This document shows positions 38,328 through 46,948 of a stretch of DNA of 64,000 nucleotides, in pieces. Position 1 is the first letter of the stretch; each line of letters starts with the position of its first letter. Below the pieces are notes generated by a model. That model was given only the letters and a program-made list of their open reading frames with translations. It made no database searches and was not told the DNA's origin. The position numbers were made by a program, and so were the translations under genes. Origin of the DNA: Streptomyces luteolus (lineage in GTDB: Bacteria; Actinomycetota; Actinomycetes; Streptomycetales; Streptomycetaceae); the NCBI RefSeq assembly GCF_029968015.1, contig NZ_JASCIS010000023.1, forward strand, positions 1 through 64,000. The letters are read 5' to 3'.

Positions 38328-40769
38328 GTGATCCAGAGGACCAGGTCCGGCAGACGCCGGACGTTTCGCGCTGCCGCCGTGGTGACGGCGCTCGCGGCGG
38401 TCGGCGCGACGGCGTCGGCGTACAGCATCGCCCAGGCCGACGACGACACGGGGCGCCGGTCGGCGGCCGGAGTCGAGCGCCACGACCCGGCGCCCGGCGA
38501 CGGCCACGCGGGCCACGGCGAGCGGGACGAGCACGACCTGGAGGGCCCGTACAGCGAACGCCAGGAGCAGCAGCGTGAGGACGCGCTGAACCAGCTCATA
38601 TCCGGCGAGGCCAAGGCGACCAAGCGCGGCGCCTCGAACGTGGTGAAGCTGGACGACGGCAAGTACGTGGAGCTCGGCCGGGAGAAGACCGACAAGATCT
38701 TCACGATCCTGGTCGAGTTCGGCGACAAGGTCGACGACACCACGATGTACGACCCGGACGGCCCGGACGGGCCCGAGAAGCCGGTCAAGAAGTACGGCGG
38801 CAAACCGGGACCGCTGCACAACAAGATCGCCGAGCCGGACCGCGAGGACGACAACTCCACGGCCTGGCAGGCGGATTACAACCGCGAGCACTTCCAGGAC
38901 CTGTACTTCTCGAAGGACAAGAAGAAGCAGTCCGTGAAGAAGTACTTCGAGAAGCAGTCCTCGGGCCGCTACTCGGTCGACGGCGAGGTCTCCGACTGGG
39001 TCAAGGTCGACTGGAACGAGGCCCGTTACGGCTCCAACTACTGCGGCGACACCAACTGCGCCAACGTCTGGGACGCGGTGCGCGACGGCGTCAACCAGTG
39101 GACCGCCGACCAGAAGGCCGCCGGGAAGACCGACGCCGAGATCAAGGCCCAGCTCGCCAAGTACGACGAGTGGGACCGCTACGACTTCGACGCCGACGGC
39201 AACTTCAACGAGGCCGACGGCTACATCGACCACTTCCAGATCGTGCACGCGGGCGAGGACGAGTCCGCGGGCGGCGGCGTCGAGGGCGAGAACGCCATCT
39301 GGGCGCACCGCTGGTACGCGTACGGCACCGACGCCGGCAAGACCGGACCGGCCGAGAACAAGTCGGGCGGCACCGAGATCGGCGACACCGGCATCTGGGT
39401 CGGCGACTACACGATGCAGCCGGAGAACGGCGGACTCGGCGTCTTCGCCCACGAGTACGGCCACGACCTCGGCCTGCCCGACCTCTACGACACCTCCGGC
39501 AAGGGCGAGAACTCCACGTCCTACTGGTCGCTCATGTCCTCCGGCTCGTGGCTCGGCCGCGGCAAGGACAGCATCGGCGACCTGCCCGGCGACATGACCG
39601 CCTGGGACAAGCTGCAACTGGGCTGGCTGGACTACGACACGGCGAAGGCCGGCACCAAGTCGACGCACAAGCTGGGCTACGCCGAGTACAACACCAGGAA
39701 CAAGCAGGCCCTCGTCGTCGAACTGCCGACGAAGGCCGTCACGACCACCATCACCAAGCCGGCCGACGGCACCAAGCAGTGGTGGAGCGGCCAGGGCGAC
39801 GACCTCAAGAACACCCTGACCCGTACGGTCGACCTGACCGGCAAGTCCAAGGCCTCCCTGGACCTTTCGGGCTGGTGGGACATCGAGGCGAACTACGACT
39901 ACGCCTACGCCGAGGTCTCCACGGACGGCGGCGCGAGCTACACCCCGGTCGACGGCACCGCCGACGGCAAGCCGATCCCGCGCGACGGCGGCGACAAGCC
40001 CGCCCTGACCGGCAGTTCGGACGGCTACAAGAAGCTGAACTTCCCGCTCGACGCGTACGCGGGCAAGAAGATCGACCTCCGCTTCCGCTACCAGACCGAC
40101 GGCGGCACGTCCCTCAAGGGCTTCGCGGCGGACGGCATTTCGGTGACCGCGGACGGCGAGAAGCTGTTCTCGGACGACGCCGAGGGCGACGACAACGGCT
40201 GGACGAAGAAGGGCTTCGACCGCATCGGCGAGTCCTTCACCAAGGACTACCCGCAGTACTACATCGCCGAGAACCGCCAGTACGTGTCGTACGACAAGAC
40301 CCTCAAGTCCGGCCCGTACAACTTCGGTTGGGCCAAGACGCGGGAGAACTGGGTCGAGCACTTCCCGTACCAGAACGGCCTGATGATCTGGCAGTGGGAC
40401 ACCTCGCAGGCGGACAACAACACCGGTGTGCACCCCGGCAAGGGCCTGCTCCTGCCCGTCGACGCGCACCCGAAGGCGGAGAAGTGGGGTGACGGGACGC
40501 TGATGCGCAACCGCATCCAGTCCTTCGACTCCAGCTTCAGCCGGTACCGCACGGACGCCCTCACGCTGCACAAGGACGGCGTCGCGAAGAGGATCCCCGC
40601 GCGCGCCGGGGTCTCCGTCTTCGACGACGGTCACTGGGTCTCGTACTACGACCCGGCGAACCCCACGGGAAGCGTGAAGGTAACTGACACCAACACTCGG
40701 ATCGCGATCGTGAAGGAGCCGAAGAGCGGCGAGACGATCACGGTCCAGGTCGGCCCCCAGCAGAGCTGA
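38328..40769 (+). CDS. Secreted M6 (immune inhibitor A-type) metalloprotease
   Basis: The 813-residue protein begins with a long Arg-rich signal peptide (RRRTFRAAAVVTALAAVGAT). A propeptide (about 35-110) and the M6 catalytic domain follow, with zinc motif HEYGHDLGLPDLYDT around residue 375. The C-terminal half has immune-inhibitor-type jelly-roll and PKD-like parts (WDIEANYDYAYAEVSTDGGA). It degrades extracellular protein, probably during morphological differentiation. The double Arg near the start suits Tat or Sec export. From memory, SCO2920 is the counterpart. GTG 38328 has GGGAGGA 8 bases upstream. Confidence 0.92.
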   Translation: MIQRTRSGRRRTFRAAAVVTALAAVGATASAYSIAQADDDTGRRSAAGVERHDPAPGDGHAGHGERDEHDLEGPYSERQEQQREDALNQLISGEAKATKRGASNVVKLDDGKYVELGREKTDKIFTILVEFGDKVDDTTMYDPDGPDGPEKPVKKYGGKPGPLHNKIAEPDREDDNSTAWQADYNREHFQDLYFSKDKKKQSVKKYFEKQSSGRYSVDGEVSDWVKVDWNEARYGSNYCGDTNCANVWDAVRDGVNQWTADQKAAGKTDAEIKAQLAKYDEWDRYDFDADGNFNEADGYIDHFQIVHAGEDESAGGGVEGENAIWAHRWYAYGTDAGKTGPAENKSGGTEIGDTGIWVGDYTMQPENGGLGVFAHEYGHDLGLPDLYDTSGKGENSTSYWSLMSSGSWLGRGKDSIGDLPGDMTAWDKLQLGWLDYDTAKAGTKSTHKLGYAEYNTRNKQALVVELPTKAVTTTITKPADGTKQWWSGQGDDLKNTLTRTVDLTGKSKASLDLSGWWDIEANYDYAYAEVSTDGGASYTPVDGTADGKPIPRDGGDKPALTGSSDGYKKLNFPLDAYAGKKIDLRFRYQTDGGTSLKGFAADGISVTADGEKLFSDDAEGDDNGWTKKGFDRIGESFTKDYPQYYIAENRQYVSYDKTLKSGPYNFGWAKTRENWVEHFPYQNGLMIWQWDTSQADNNTGVHPGKGLLLPVDAHPKAEKWGDGTLMRNRIQSFDSSFSRYRTDALTLHKDGVAKRIPARAGVSVFDDGHWVSYYDPANPTGSVKVTDTNTRIAIVKEPKSGETITVQVGPQQS

Positions 40770-40795
40770 GCCGTATTTTCGCAGGTCAGATACGT

Positions 40796-40830
40796 ATCGG
40801 CCGTGACCCTCTAGCGGGGTCACGGCCGAT
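40796..40830. terminator. Terminator after the M6 protease
   Basis: A perfect 14-bp stem (40796-40809 with 40817-40830) and a 7-base loop, followed by cgtgtttagg, 27 bases after the stop codon. Confidence 0.85.
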
Positions 40831-40863
40831 CGTGTTTAGGTGCGTCCAGCGACTTCCTTATTG

Positions 40864-40899
40864 ACGCAATGACCTACGCAACGACCTACGCAACGTCTC
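40864..40899 (+). repeat. Three 12-bp direct repeats upstream of a hypothetical gene
   Basis: acgcaatgacct, acgcaacgacct and acgcaacgtctc follow each other directly and end 17 bp before the next start codon. They could be an operator array or a slippage product in the 5' untranslated region. Confidence 0.75.
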
Positions 40900-40915
40900 A
40901 CGGGGGTGTGATGTG

Positions 40916-41230
40916 ATGGCTGGAGGAGGCTTCAGCAAGCTGCCGGGAGGCAGCGTCGTAGTGGCCCTGACCCTGCCGAGCCCACTGGGCGAGCAGGGGC
41001 ACGTACGGGTCCTCGTGCACGCCGCGAACCGGGCGCGGGCCCTGACCAGGCTCCGCAATCTGGGGTTGCGTGCGGTGTATCTGCGGGGCCAGACGGCTCC
41101 GCCGACGCCGGACGAGGTGACGGCGGTCCTGCACCACCCGGACGGCCTGATATGGCGCACGGCGCCGGATGAGGCGGATGAGCTGTGGCATCCGATCCGG
41201 GCACTGCTTCGGGGGGCGCGGGCGGCTTGA
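40916..41230 (+). CDS. Conserved hypothetical protein
   Basis: A 104-residue soluble protein: GSVVVALTLPSPLGEQGHVR, then VLVHAANRARALTRLRNLGL and TPDEVTAVLHHPDGLIWRTA. The pattern beta-strand, long Arg-rich helix, strand resembles small nucleic-acid-binding folds, but I recognise no family. Starts at ATG 40916 (or GTG 40913) after GGGGG. Confidence 0.6.
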   Translation: MAGGGFSKLPGGSVVVALTLPSPLGEQGHVRVLVHAANRARALTRLRNLGLRAVYLRGQTAPPTPDEVTAVLHHPDGLIWRTAPDEADELWHPIRALLRGARAA

Positions 41231-41231
41231 T

Positions 41232-41333
41232 TCCCTGCCCCGAAAGGGGCGCGGGGAACTGCGCGACCAGCCACGACGGCGGGTCAGCCGAACGACAGCC
41301 GCTGCAAGCTTTCGGGAAGGGGCGGGGAGGGGA
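41232..41333. repeat. Dispersed intergenic repeat, third copy
   Basis: This stretch between a hypothetical gene and pncA contains ccccgaaaggggcgcgggga, actgcgcgaccagc and tttcgggaaggggcggggag, all shared with 15892-16049 in mixed orientation. The ccccgaaagggg part is a short hairpin that may act as terminator. Confidence 0.6.
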
Positions 41334-41921
41334 TCAAACCACCGGCTTGCCCGCCAGCTCCACGCCCGCCTCGCGCAGCTCCCCCAGCGCCCGCTCCGTA
41401 CTCGCCTCGGCGACCCCCGCGGTCAGGTCCAGGAGGACCTTCGTACGGAACCCCTCGCGGGCAGCGTCCAGCGCGGTGGCCCGCACGCAGTGATCCGTAG
41501 CGATCCCCACCACATCGACCTCCGTCACCTCCCGCAACCGCAGCCACCGCGCGAGCGGGGTCCCGTTCTCGTCGGCCCCCTCGAAGCCGCTGTACGCCGC
41601 CGTGTACGCGCCCTTGTCGAAGACCGCGTCGACCGCCCCGGAGGCGACCGCGGGGGCGAAGTTCGGGTGGAAGCCGACGCCCTCGGTGCCGGCCACGCAG
41701 TGCGCGGGCCAGCTCTGCGCGAAGTCCGGGTGGTCGGAGAAGTGGTCGCCGGGGGCGATGTGGTGGTCACGGGTGGCGACCACGTGCTGGTAGCCCGCAC
41801 CGGCCGCCTGGCCGATCAGATCCGTGACCGCCGCGGCGACGTCCGCGCCCCCGGCGACCGCGAGGCTGCCGCCCTCGCAGAAGTCGTTCTGCACATCCAC
41901 GACAATCAGGGCGCGGCGCAT
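41334..41921 (-). CDS. pncA: Nicotinamidase PncA
   Basis: The 195-residue isochorismatase-fold amidase hydrolyses nicotinamide to nicotinate for NAD salvage. The catalytic Asp lies in VVDVQNDFCEGGSLAV, metal-binding His/Asp residues in DHHIAPGDHFSDHPDF and the nucleophilic Cys in VVGIATDHCVRATALDA. It follows pncB on the same strand after a repeat-rich 159-bp gap. The product of PncA is the substrate of PncB, so the two form one pathway. ATG 41921 follows GAAGGA. Confidence 0.93.
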   Translation of the reverse strand: MRRALIVVDVQNDFCEGGSLAVAGGADVAAAVTDLIGQAAGAGYQHVVATRDHHIAPGDHFSDHPDFAQSWPAHCVAGTEGVGFHPNFAPAVASGAVDAVFDKGAYTAAYSGFEGADENGTPLARWLRLREVTEVDVVGIATDHCVRATALDAAREGFRTKVLLDLTAGVAEASTERALGELREAGVELAGKPVV

Positions 41922-41935
41922 GATGGTGTCCTTCG

Positions 41936-42017
41936 GCTGGATTCTTCGGGTTCTTCGGATTCTTCGGGTTCTCGGGTTCTCGGGTTCTCGGGTTCTCGGG
42001 TTCTCAGGTTCTGCGGT
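41936..42017 (-). repeat. 8/9-bp microsatellite between pncB and pncA
   Basis: The plus strand reads ggattcttc and gggttcttc units, then about five copies of gggttctc. It fills half of the gap between the two NAD-salvage genes. Copy number may vary and change the spacing of the pncA leader. Confidence 0.8.
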
Positions 42018-42080
42018 ACTTCGGATGGTTCTGGGGGGACGGCCCTTGCATTCCCCTTCTCTGGGGGTTCATGCGGGCGC

Positions 42081-43415
42081 TCAGGGCGAGACGTGCTCCG
42101 TGGGGATGACCGCCTCGCCGCGCGACAGCTGGGTCGCCGAGAGCGGCAGCAGGTCGCGGGCGGCCTTGTGCCGGGCCCGTACCGCGTCCAGCGGCTCGCG
42201 GGCCACCACCGCACCGCCCTTGACCAGCTCGACGAGCAGCTGCCGGTCGGCGAGCTCGGCGGGGATCGGCCCGGTGCCGACGACCTCGGCCTCGGCGACG
42301 CCGTCCTCGTCGAGGCGGCGCGCGGCCCACTTGCGGCCGCCGCGCGAGGCCTTGGACCCGAGCGACTTCTTCGCGACCGGTTCGAGCGGCGCCTTCGGGT
42401 CGGCGGACCTGGCCCGCGCCACCAGTTTGTAGACCATCGAGCAGGTCGGGTGCCCGGAGCCGGTGACCAGCTGCGTGCCCACGCCGTACGCGTCCACGGG
42501 CGCGGCGCCGAGCGAGGCGATGGCGTACTCGTCCAGGTCGGAGGTGACCACGATCTTGGTGTGCGTGGCGCCGAGCTCGTCCAGCTGCTGCCGTACCCGG
42601 TGCGCGACCAGCAGCAGGTCGCCGGAGTCGATCCGGACGGCGCCGAGCTCGGGCCCGGCCACCTCGACGGCGAGGCGGACCGCCTCGGTGACGTCGTACG
42701 TGTCGACGAGCAGGGTCGTGCCCCGGCCGAGCGTGTCCACCTGGGCGGTGAAGGCGTCCCGCTCGCTGTCGTGGAGCAGCGTGAAGGCGTGCGCGGAGGT
42801 GCCGACGGTCGGGATGTCGTAGCGGAATCCCGCGGCCAGGTCCGAGGTGGCCTCGAAGCCGCCGACGTACGCGGCCCTGGACGCGGCCACCGCGGCCAGC
42901 TCGTGGGTGCGGCGGGCGCCCATCTCGATCAGGCCGCGCCCGCCCGCGGCGGCGGACATCCGGGAGGCGGCCGCCGCGATCGCCGAGTCGTGGTTGAGGA
43001 TCGACAGGATCACGGTCTCCAGGAGCACGCACTCCGCGAAGGAGCCCTCGACCCGCAGGATCGGCGAGCCCGGGAAGTAGACCTCGCCTTCCGGGTAGCC
43101 CCAGATGTCGCCCTGGAAGCGGTAGTTCGCGAGCCACTCCAGGGTGGGCTCGTCCACGACCCGGCGCTCGCGCAGGAAGCGGAGCACGCCCTCGTCGAAG
43201 CGGAAGTTCTCCACCGCGTCCAGGACGCGCCCGGTACCCGCGACGACCCCGTACCGGCGGCCCTCGGGGAGTCTGCGCGTGAACACCTCGAAGACGGAGC
43301 GCCGCTCGGCCGTGCCCGCCCTGAGGGCGGCCTGCAGCATCGTCAGCTCGTAGTGGTCCGTGAAGAGCGCCGTGGACGGCACGTCCACGGGCAGCCCGAG
43401 GTCCGCAGAATTCAT
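42081..43415 (-). CDS. pncB: Nicotinate phosphoribosyltransferase PncB
   Basis: The 444-residue enzyme joins nicotinate to PRPP (with ATP) to form nicotinate mononucleotide. Signatures: ALFTDHYELTMLQAALRAGT near the start, GVGTQLVTGSGHP and the phosphoribosyl-binding region VRIDSGDLLLVAHRVRQQLD. Start 43415 is selected because family members begin with NSADLGLPVDVPSTALF; ATGs at 43424 and 43454 are alternatives. Convergent arrangements and the next gene (pncA) indicate a salvage unit. Confidence 0.92.
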   Translation of the reverse strand: MNSADLGLPVDVPSTALFTDHYELTMLQAALRAGTAERRSVFEVFTRRLPEGRRYGVVAGTGRVLDAVENFRFDEGVLRFLRERRVVDEPTLEWLANYRFQGDIWGYPEGEVYFPGSPILRVEGSFAECVLLETVILSILNHDSAIAAAASRMSAAAGGRGLIEMGARRTHELAAVAASRAAYVGGFEATSDLAAGFRYDIPTVGTSAHAFTLLHDSERDAFTAQVDTLGRGTTLLVDTYDVTEAVRLAVEVAGPELGAVRIDSGDLLLVAHRVRQQLDELGATHTKIVVTSDLDEYAIASLGAAPVDAYGVGTQLVTGSGHPTCSMVYKLVARARSADPKAPLEPVAKKSLGSKASRGGRKWAARRLDEDGVAEAEVVGTGPIPAELADRQLLVELVKGGAVVAREPLDAVRARHKAARDLLPLSATQLSRGEAVIPTEHVSP

Positions 43416-43587
43416 GGCGTTCATGGCCCCACCATCCGTAGCCCCACTGTTCATGGACCTGGATGCTACCCCTATTTCGTCACTCTGACGATTTCTGGCG
43501 TCCGATGGTGACGCAGGCCCCGCCGCGCCGTGCCGTAACCCCTCCAGGGCAGAGCCGTTTGTGCGGGGAGGGGGCCCAAGTGGCAGC

Positions 43588-43914
43588 ATGGGGCAGGTGA
43601 GTGTGGCTCCTGATGTGTCTCCCGTAGAGGTCCAGCGCCCCGAATCGGCGGAGGAGGTCTCCGCTGTCGCGGAACCCGACGTCCCCTGGGTCACGATCGT
43701 CCACAACGACCCCGTGAACCTCATGAGCTACGTGACGTATGTCTTCCAGACGTACTTCGGCTATTCGAAGGACAAGGCGCACAAACTGATGCTCGACGTC
43801 CACCACAAGGGCCGCGCCGTGGTCTCCAGCGGCACCCGCGAGGAGATGGAGCGCGACGTCCAGGCCATGCACGGCTACGGACTGTGGGCGACGATGAGTC
43901 AGGACCGCACCTGA
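43588..43914 (+). CDS. clpS: ClpS adaptor of the Clp protease
   Basis: The 108-residue adaptor binds the ClpC/ClpA N-domain and delivers N-degron substrates. The core PWVTIVHNDPVNLMSYVTYV is the N-end-residue pocket region, and KAHKLMLDVHHKGRAVVSSG is the ClpA-binding helix. The first 35 residues are variable. A GTG at 43597 with GGGGCAG upstream is an alternative start. The stop overlaps the next ATG as TGATG. Confidence 0.93.
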   Translation: MGQVSVAPDVSPVEVQRPESAEEVSAVAEPDVPWVTIVHNDPVNLMSYVTYVFQTYFGYSKDKAHKLMLDVHHKGRAVVSSGTREEMERDVQAMHGYGLWATMSQDRT

Positions 43915-44507
43915 TGGCCGGCCACTTCGAACCGATCCCGGGCGGCGGCGCGGCCGTCGCGCTCGACGAGGTCGAGATCTCCATCCTGCGCTCGCTCGCC
44001 GTGCAGCTGCTCGAACTGATCGGGCCGGGCCCCGGCGGCGCCGACGGCGAGGGGGACCCGCTCGCCGACCTCTTCGCCGAGGGGCCGAGCGAACCCCCGA
44101 CCGACCCGGTCCTGCAGCGCCTGTTCCCCGACGCGTACGGCGACCCGGAGTCCGTCCCGGACGACCAACACAAGGAGTACTCCGCCGAGTTCAGGCGTTT
44201 CACCGAGAACGACCTGCGTGCGGGCAAGCGGGAGAACGCCCTCGCGGTGGTGCGCTCCCTCGACGCGCTCACCGTCGGCGGCGAGCGCGGCGCCGTGCTG
44301 AAGCTGTCGGCCGACGAGTCCCGGCAGTGGCTCGGCTCGCTCAACGACCTGCGGCTCGCGCTTGCCGCCCGCCTCGACGTGATCGCCGAGGAGGACACGG
44401 ACCTGCTGTACCAGCTGCCGGACACCGATCCGCGCAAGCCGATGGTGATGGCGTACCTCTGGCTCGGCGGGCTGCAGGAGACGCTCGTCGAGACGCTGAT
44501 GCCCTGA
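43914..44507 (+). CDS. DUF2017 family protein
   Basis: A 197-residue actinobacterial protein that regularly follows clpS. Motifs: AVALDEVEISILRSLAVQLL, then QRLFPDAYGDPE and SRQWLGSLNDLRLALAARLD. It is mostly helical and acidic, with no transmembrane segment. Function is unknown; coupled translation suggests a role tied to ClpS or Clp proteolysis. Confidence 0.88.
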   Translation: MAGHFEPIPGGGAAVALDEVEISILRSLAVQLLELIGPGPGGADGEGDPLADLFAEGPSEPPTDPVLQRLFPDAYGDPESVPDDQHKEYSAEFRRFTENDLRAGKRENALAVVRSLDALTVGGERGAVLKLSADESRQWLGSLNDLRLALAARLDVIAEEDTDLLYQLPDTDPRKPMVMAYLWLGGLQETLVETLMP

Positions 44508-45009
44508 AGTCCTGACTCAGGGCGACGCCCCGACATACATGGCAGATGCACTGATCTCGCGGCGAAACGGGCGGACCCGGCAGGTTCCGGGAGGGTACGT
44601 CCCGTATCGCTGGCGGTGATGCATCGATTACCGGACGCGATGTCCGAATAACGATCCCGTCACGCGTGCCCCCATCCCTGGCTGGTGGGGGTCTTTTCCC
44701 GTTTTGGGGCGTGACGTGCGTCACGTAAAGACCTCGTCAAGTCGTGGTAGGAATTCGCAACTTCCTTTCGGCCCCACCCCTGGCCGGACCGAAGAGCTGG
44801 CGCACCGCCAGTAACGCATGACGCACGTAACGCGTACGCCGCATGCCCCCGCGCATGCGTGCGGCGTGAGCACGACCCAGGCACCACCTGCTCCGGTCCG
44901 GATCAGGCACGTCCCAAGTCGCCGATCGGACAACGGCGTTCGCTCAAGCCCGCACTCCTGCCCTGCTGCCCCTTCTGTCGTGCAGCAGCCCGCGCCATCG
45001 AGGTATCGC
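44508..45009. promoter_or_regulatory. Long upstream region of the alanine/glycine symporter gene
   Basis: No gene in 502 bp. It contains CGGAC-5-GTCCG (44633-44647), directly followed by ATAACGATCCCGT (44648-44660), a motif shared with the region before the amino-acid permease. Next comes CCCCCA/TGGGGG (44669-44674 with 44686-44691) followed by tctttt, an intrinsic-terminator shape. It may end clpS-DUF2017 transcription or attenuate the symporter. I found no recognisable glycine riboswitch. Confidence 0.45.
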
Positions 45010-46542
45010 ATGTCACTCGATTCCATGACCGAATCCGTCGACAAGGCTGTCAGCGGATTCTTCGAGCCCGTAGCCGCCTGGCTGGGCGAGGTCGTCTTCT
45101 ACTCCGTCCCGGTGGGCGGCACCGAACTGCCGCTCATCGTGGCCTGGTTGGTCGTCGCCGGACTGGTCTTCACCACCTGGTTCGGCTTCGTACAGCTGCG
45201 CAAGTTCAGACTCGCCGTCGACGTGGTGCGCGGGAAGTACGACGAGGCGGGGTCGGCCGGTGAGGTCAACCACTTCCAGGCGCTGACCGCGGCCGTCTCC
45301 GGCACCGTCGGCCTCGGCAACATCGCCGGTGTCGCCGTGGCCGTCAGCATCGGCGGCGCGGGCGCCACGTTCTGGATGATCCTCTGCGGTCTGCTCGGCA
45401 TGGCCACCAAGTTCGTCGAGGTCACCCTCGGCGTGAAGTACCGCGAGGTGCACGCCGACGGCACCGTCTCCGGCGGCCCGATGCACTACCTGCCCAAGGG
45501 GCTCGCCGAGCGGTTCGGCCGCGGCGGCAAGGCGCTCGGCAAGGTGCTCGCCGTGCTCGCCTCGCTCGGCATCCTGTTCTTCGGCCTCTTCGGCGGCAAC
45601 CTCTTCCAGGTCAACCAGGGCTACGCCCAGCTGGTCTCCGTGACCGGCGGCGAGAGCGGGGCCCTCGGCTCCTCCACGGGCGCGCTGTTCTTCGGTCTCC
45701 TGATCGCCGCGCTCGTCGGCATAGTGCTGCTCGGCGGCATCCGCTCCATCGCCGCCGTCACCAGCCGTCTGGTCCCCGCCATGGCAGGGCTCTACATCGT
45801 GGCCTGCCTCGTCGTGATCCTGGTCAACGTCTCCGCCGTGCCGACCGCCGTCGCGGAGATCATCGAGGGCGCCTTCAACCCCCAGGGTGTCGCCGGTGGT
45901 GTGATCGGCGCCCTGATCGTCGGCTTCAAGCGGGCCGCGTTCTCCAACGAGGCCGGTCTCGGCTCCGCGCCCATCGCGCACTCCGCGGTGAAGACCAAGC
46001 ACCCCGCGAGCGAGGGCCTGGTGGCGCTCCTCGAACCGTTCATCGACACGGTCGTCGTGTGCACCATGACCGCCCTGACCATCGTCATCGCCCGACCGGA
46101 CAGCTGGAAGGTCGGCAACGAGGAGGCCGAGGGCGTCACCATCACCTCCGACGCCTTCGCGACCGTACTGCCCTGGTTCCCGTACGTCCTGACGCTCGCG
46201 GTGCTGCTCTTCGCCATCTCGACCGTGCTCACCTGGGGCTACTACGGACTCAAGGCGTGGACGTACCTCTTCGGGCGCAGCCGGGCCAGCGAGATCACTT
46301 ACAAGGTGCTCTACACCCTGTTCACGATGGCCGGTGCGCTGCTCACCCTGCAGGCGCTGATCGACATGGCCGACGCGGTCCTGTTCATGCTGGCCGTCTT
46401 CAACATCATCGGCCTCTACCTCCTGGTCCCCGTGGTCAAGCGGGAGCTGAACTCCTTCCTGGAGTACGTGAAGCGCCGCAAGGCCGGGATCGAGGAGCCG
46501 GAGCCCGAGGTCGACGCCGAGGCCGCCGCGCTGAAGCCCTGA
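45010..46542 (+). CDS. Sodium:alanine/glycine symporter (AGCS family)
   Basis: The 510-residue membrane protein has about 11 helices and the AGCS signature GTVGLGNIAGVAVAVSIGGA, plus FKRAAFSNEAGLGSAPIAHS, the conserved sodium/substrate-site region. It imports alanine or glycine with sodium. The C-terminus is acidic. ATG 45010 follows GAGG by 6 bases. Transcribed alone, with a hairpin behind it. Confidence 0.92.
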   Translation: MSLDSMTESVDKAVSGFFEPVAAWLGEVVFYSVPVGGTELPLIVAWLVVAGLVFTTWFGFVQLRKFRLAVDVVRGKYDEAGSAGEVNHFQALTAAVSGTVGLGNIAGVAVAVSIGGAGATFWMILCGLLGMATKFVEVTLGVKYREVHADGTVSGGPMHYLPKGLAERFGRGGKALGKVLAVLASLGILFFGLFGGNLFQVNQGYAQLVSVTGGESGALGSSTGALFFGLLIAALVGIVLLGGIRSIAAVTSRLVPAMAGLYIVACLVVILVNVSAVPTAVAEIIEGAFNPQGVAGGVIGALIVGFKRAAFSNEAGLGSAPIAHSAVKTKHPASEGLVALLEPFIDTVVVCTMTALTIVIARPDSWKVGNEEAEGVTITSDAFATVLPWFPYVLTLAVLLFAISTVLTWGYYGLKAWTYLFGRSRASEITYKVLYTLFTMAGALLTLQALIDMADAVLFMLAVFNIIGLYLLVPVVKRELNSFLEYVKRRKAGIEEPEPEVDAEAAALKP

Positions 46543-46556
46543 CCTGCCCGCGCCTT

Positions 46557-46600
46557 GTACGGGCCCGCACTCACCGCTCGCGGTGGGCGCGGGCCCGTAC
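46557..46600. terminator. Terminator after the AGCS symporter
   Basis: A 12-bp stem GTACGGGCCCGC/GCGGGCCCGTAC (46557-46568 with 46589-46600) encloses a second short stem caccg/cggtg. Confidence 0.85.
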
Positions 46601-46676
46601 GCATGTCGCATGTCCGCCCTCTCCCGCCTCGTCCGCCGCGTCGAGAAGTGTTCGCTCAACGGACCCTCAAGACCGG

Positions 46677-46689
46677 ATAACGATCCCGT
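46677..46689 (+). promoter_or_regulatory. Motif shared by the two amino-acid transporter promoters
   Basis: ATAACGATCCCGT here is identical to 44648-44660, with CCG and one more base matching on the left and GCG on the right after three bases. Both copies stand alone in long upstream regions of transporter genes. A common regulator is inferred. The rest of 46601-46948 has no gene. Confidence 0.45.
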
Positions 46690-46948
46690 TAAGCGCCTGG
46701 CCGGTATTGCCGCCGCAAGGGCGCTATGCCCCGTAATGCCTGTGGCGTCGGTCACTTAGAGCGATACGGAGGTCGTCGTTCGACGTGGTAAATCTTCACG
46801 ATCGCTCGCGGTGCGCCACCCATGCGCCGCGAGGGCGCCCCGTCGGCCGAACGCCGATAGGCACAGCTCCAGCCACATCCGGGGGGATCGGGACCCGATC
46901 CGGGCCAGTACGACGTACGGCACGGATCGATGGAGAAAGGCGCACATC

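Noticed and set aside
38199..40823. 874-residue minus-strand frame opposite the M6 protease
   Set aside because: Val/Leu/Arg-rich antisense translation; the protease with signal peptide and HExxH motif is the real gene.
44508..45009. Glycine riboswitch upstream of the AGCS symporter
   Set aside because: I looked for the conserved tandem aptamer core and did not find it; the hairpin with a T-run looks like a simple terminator or attenuator.
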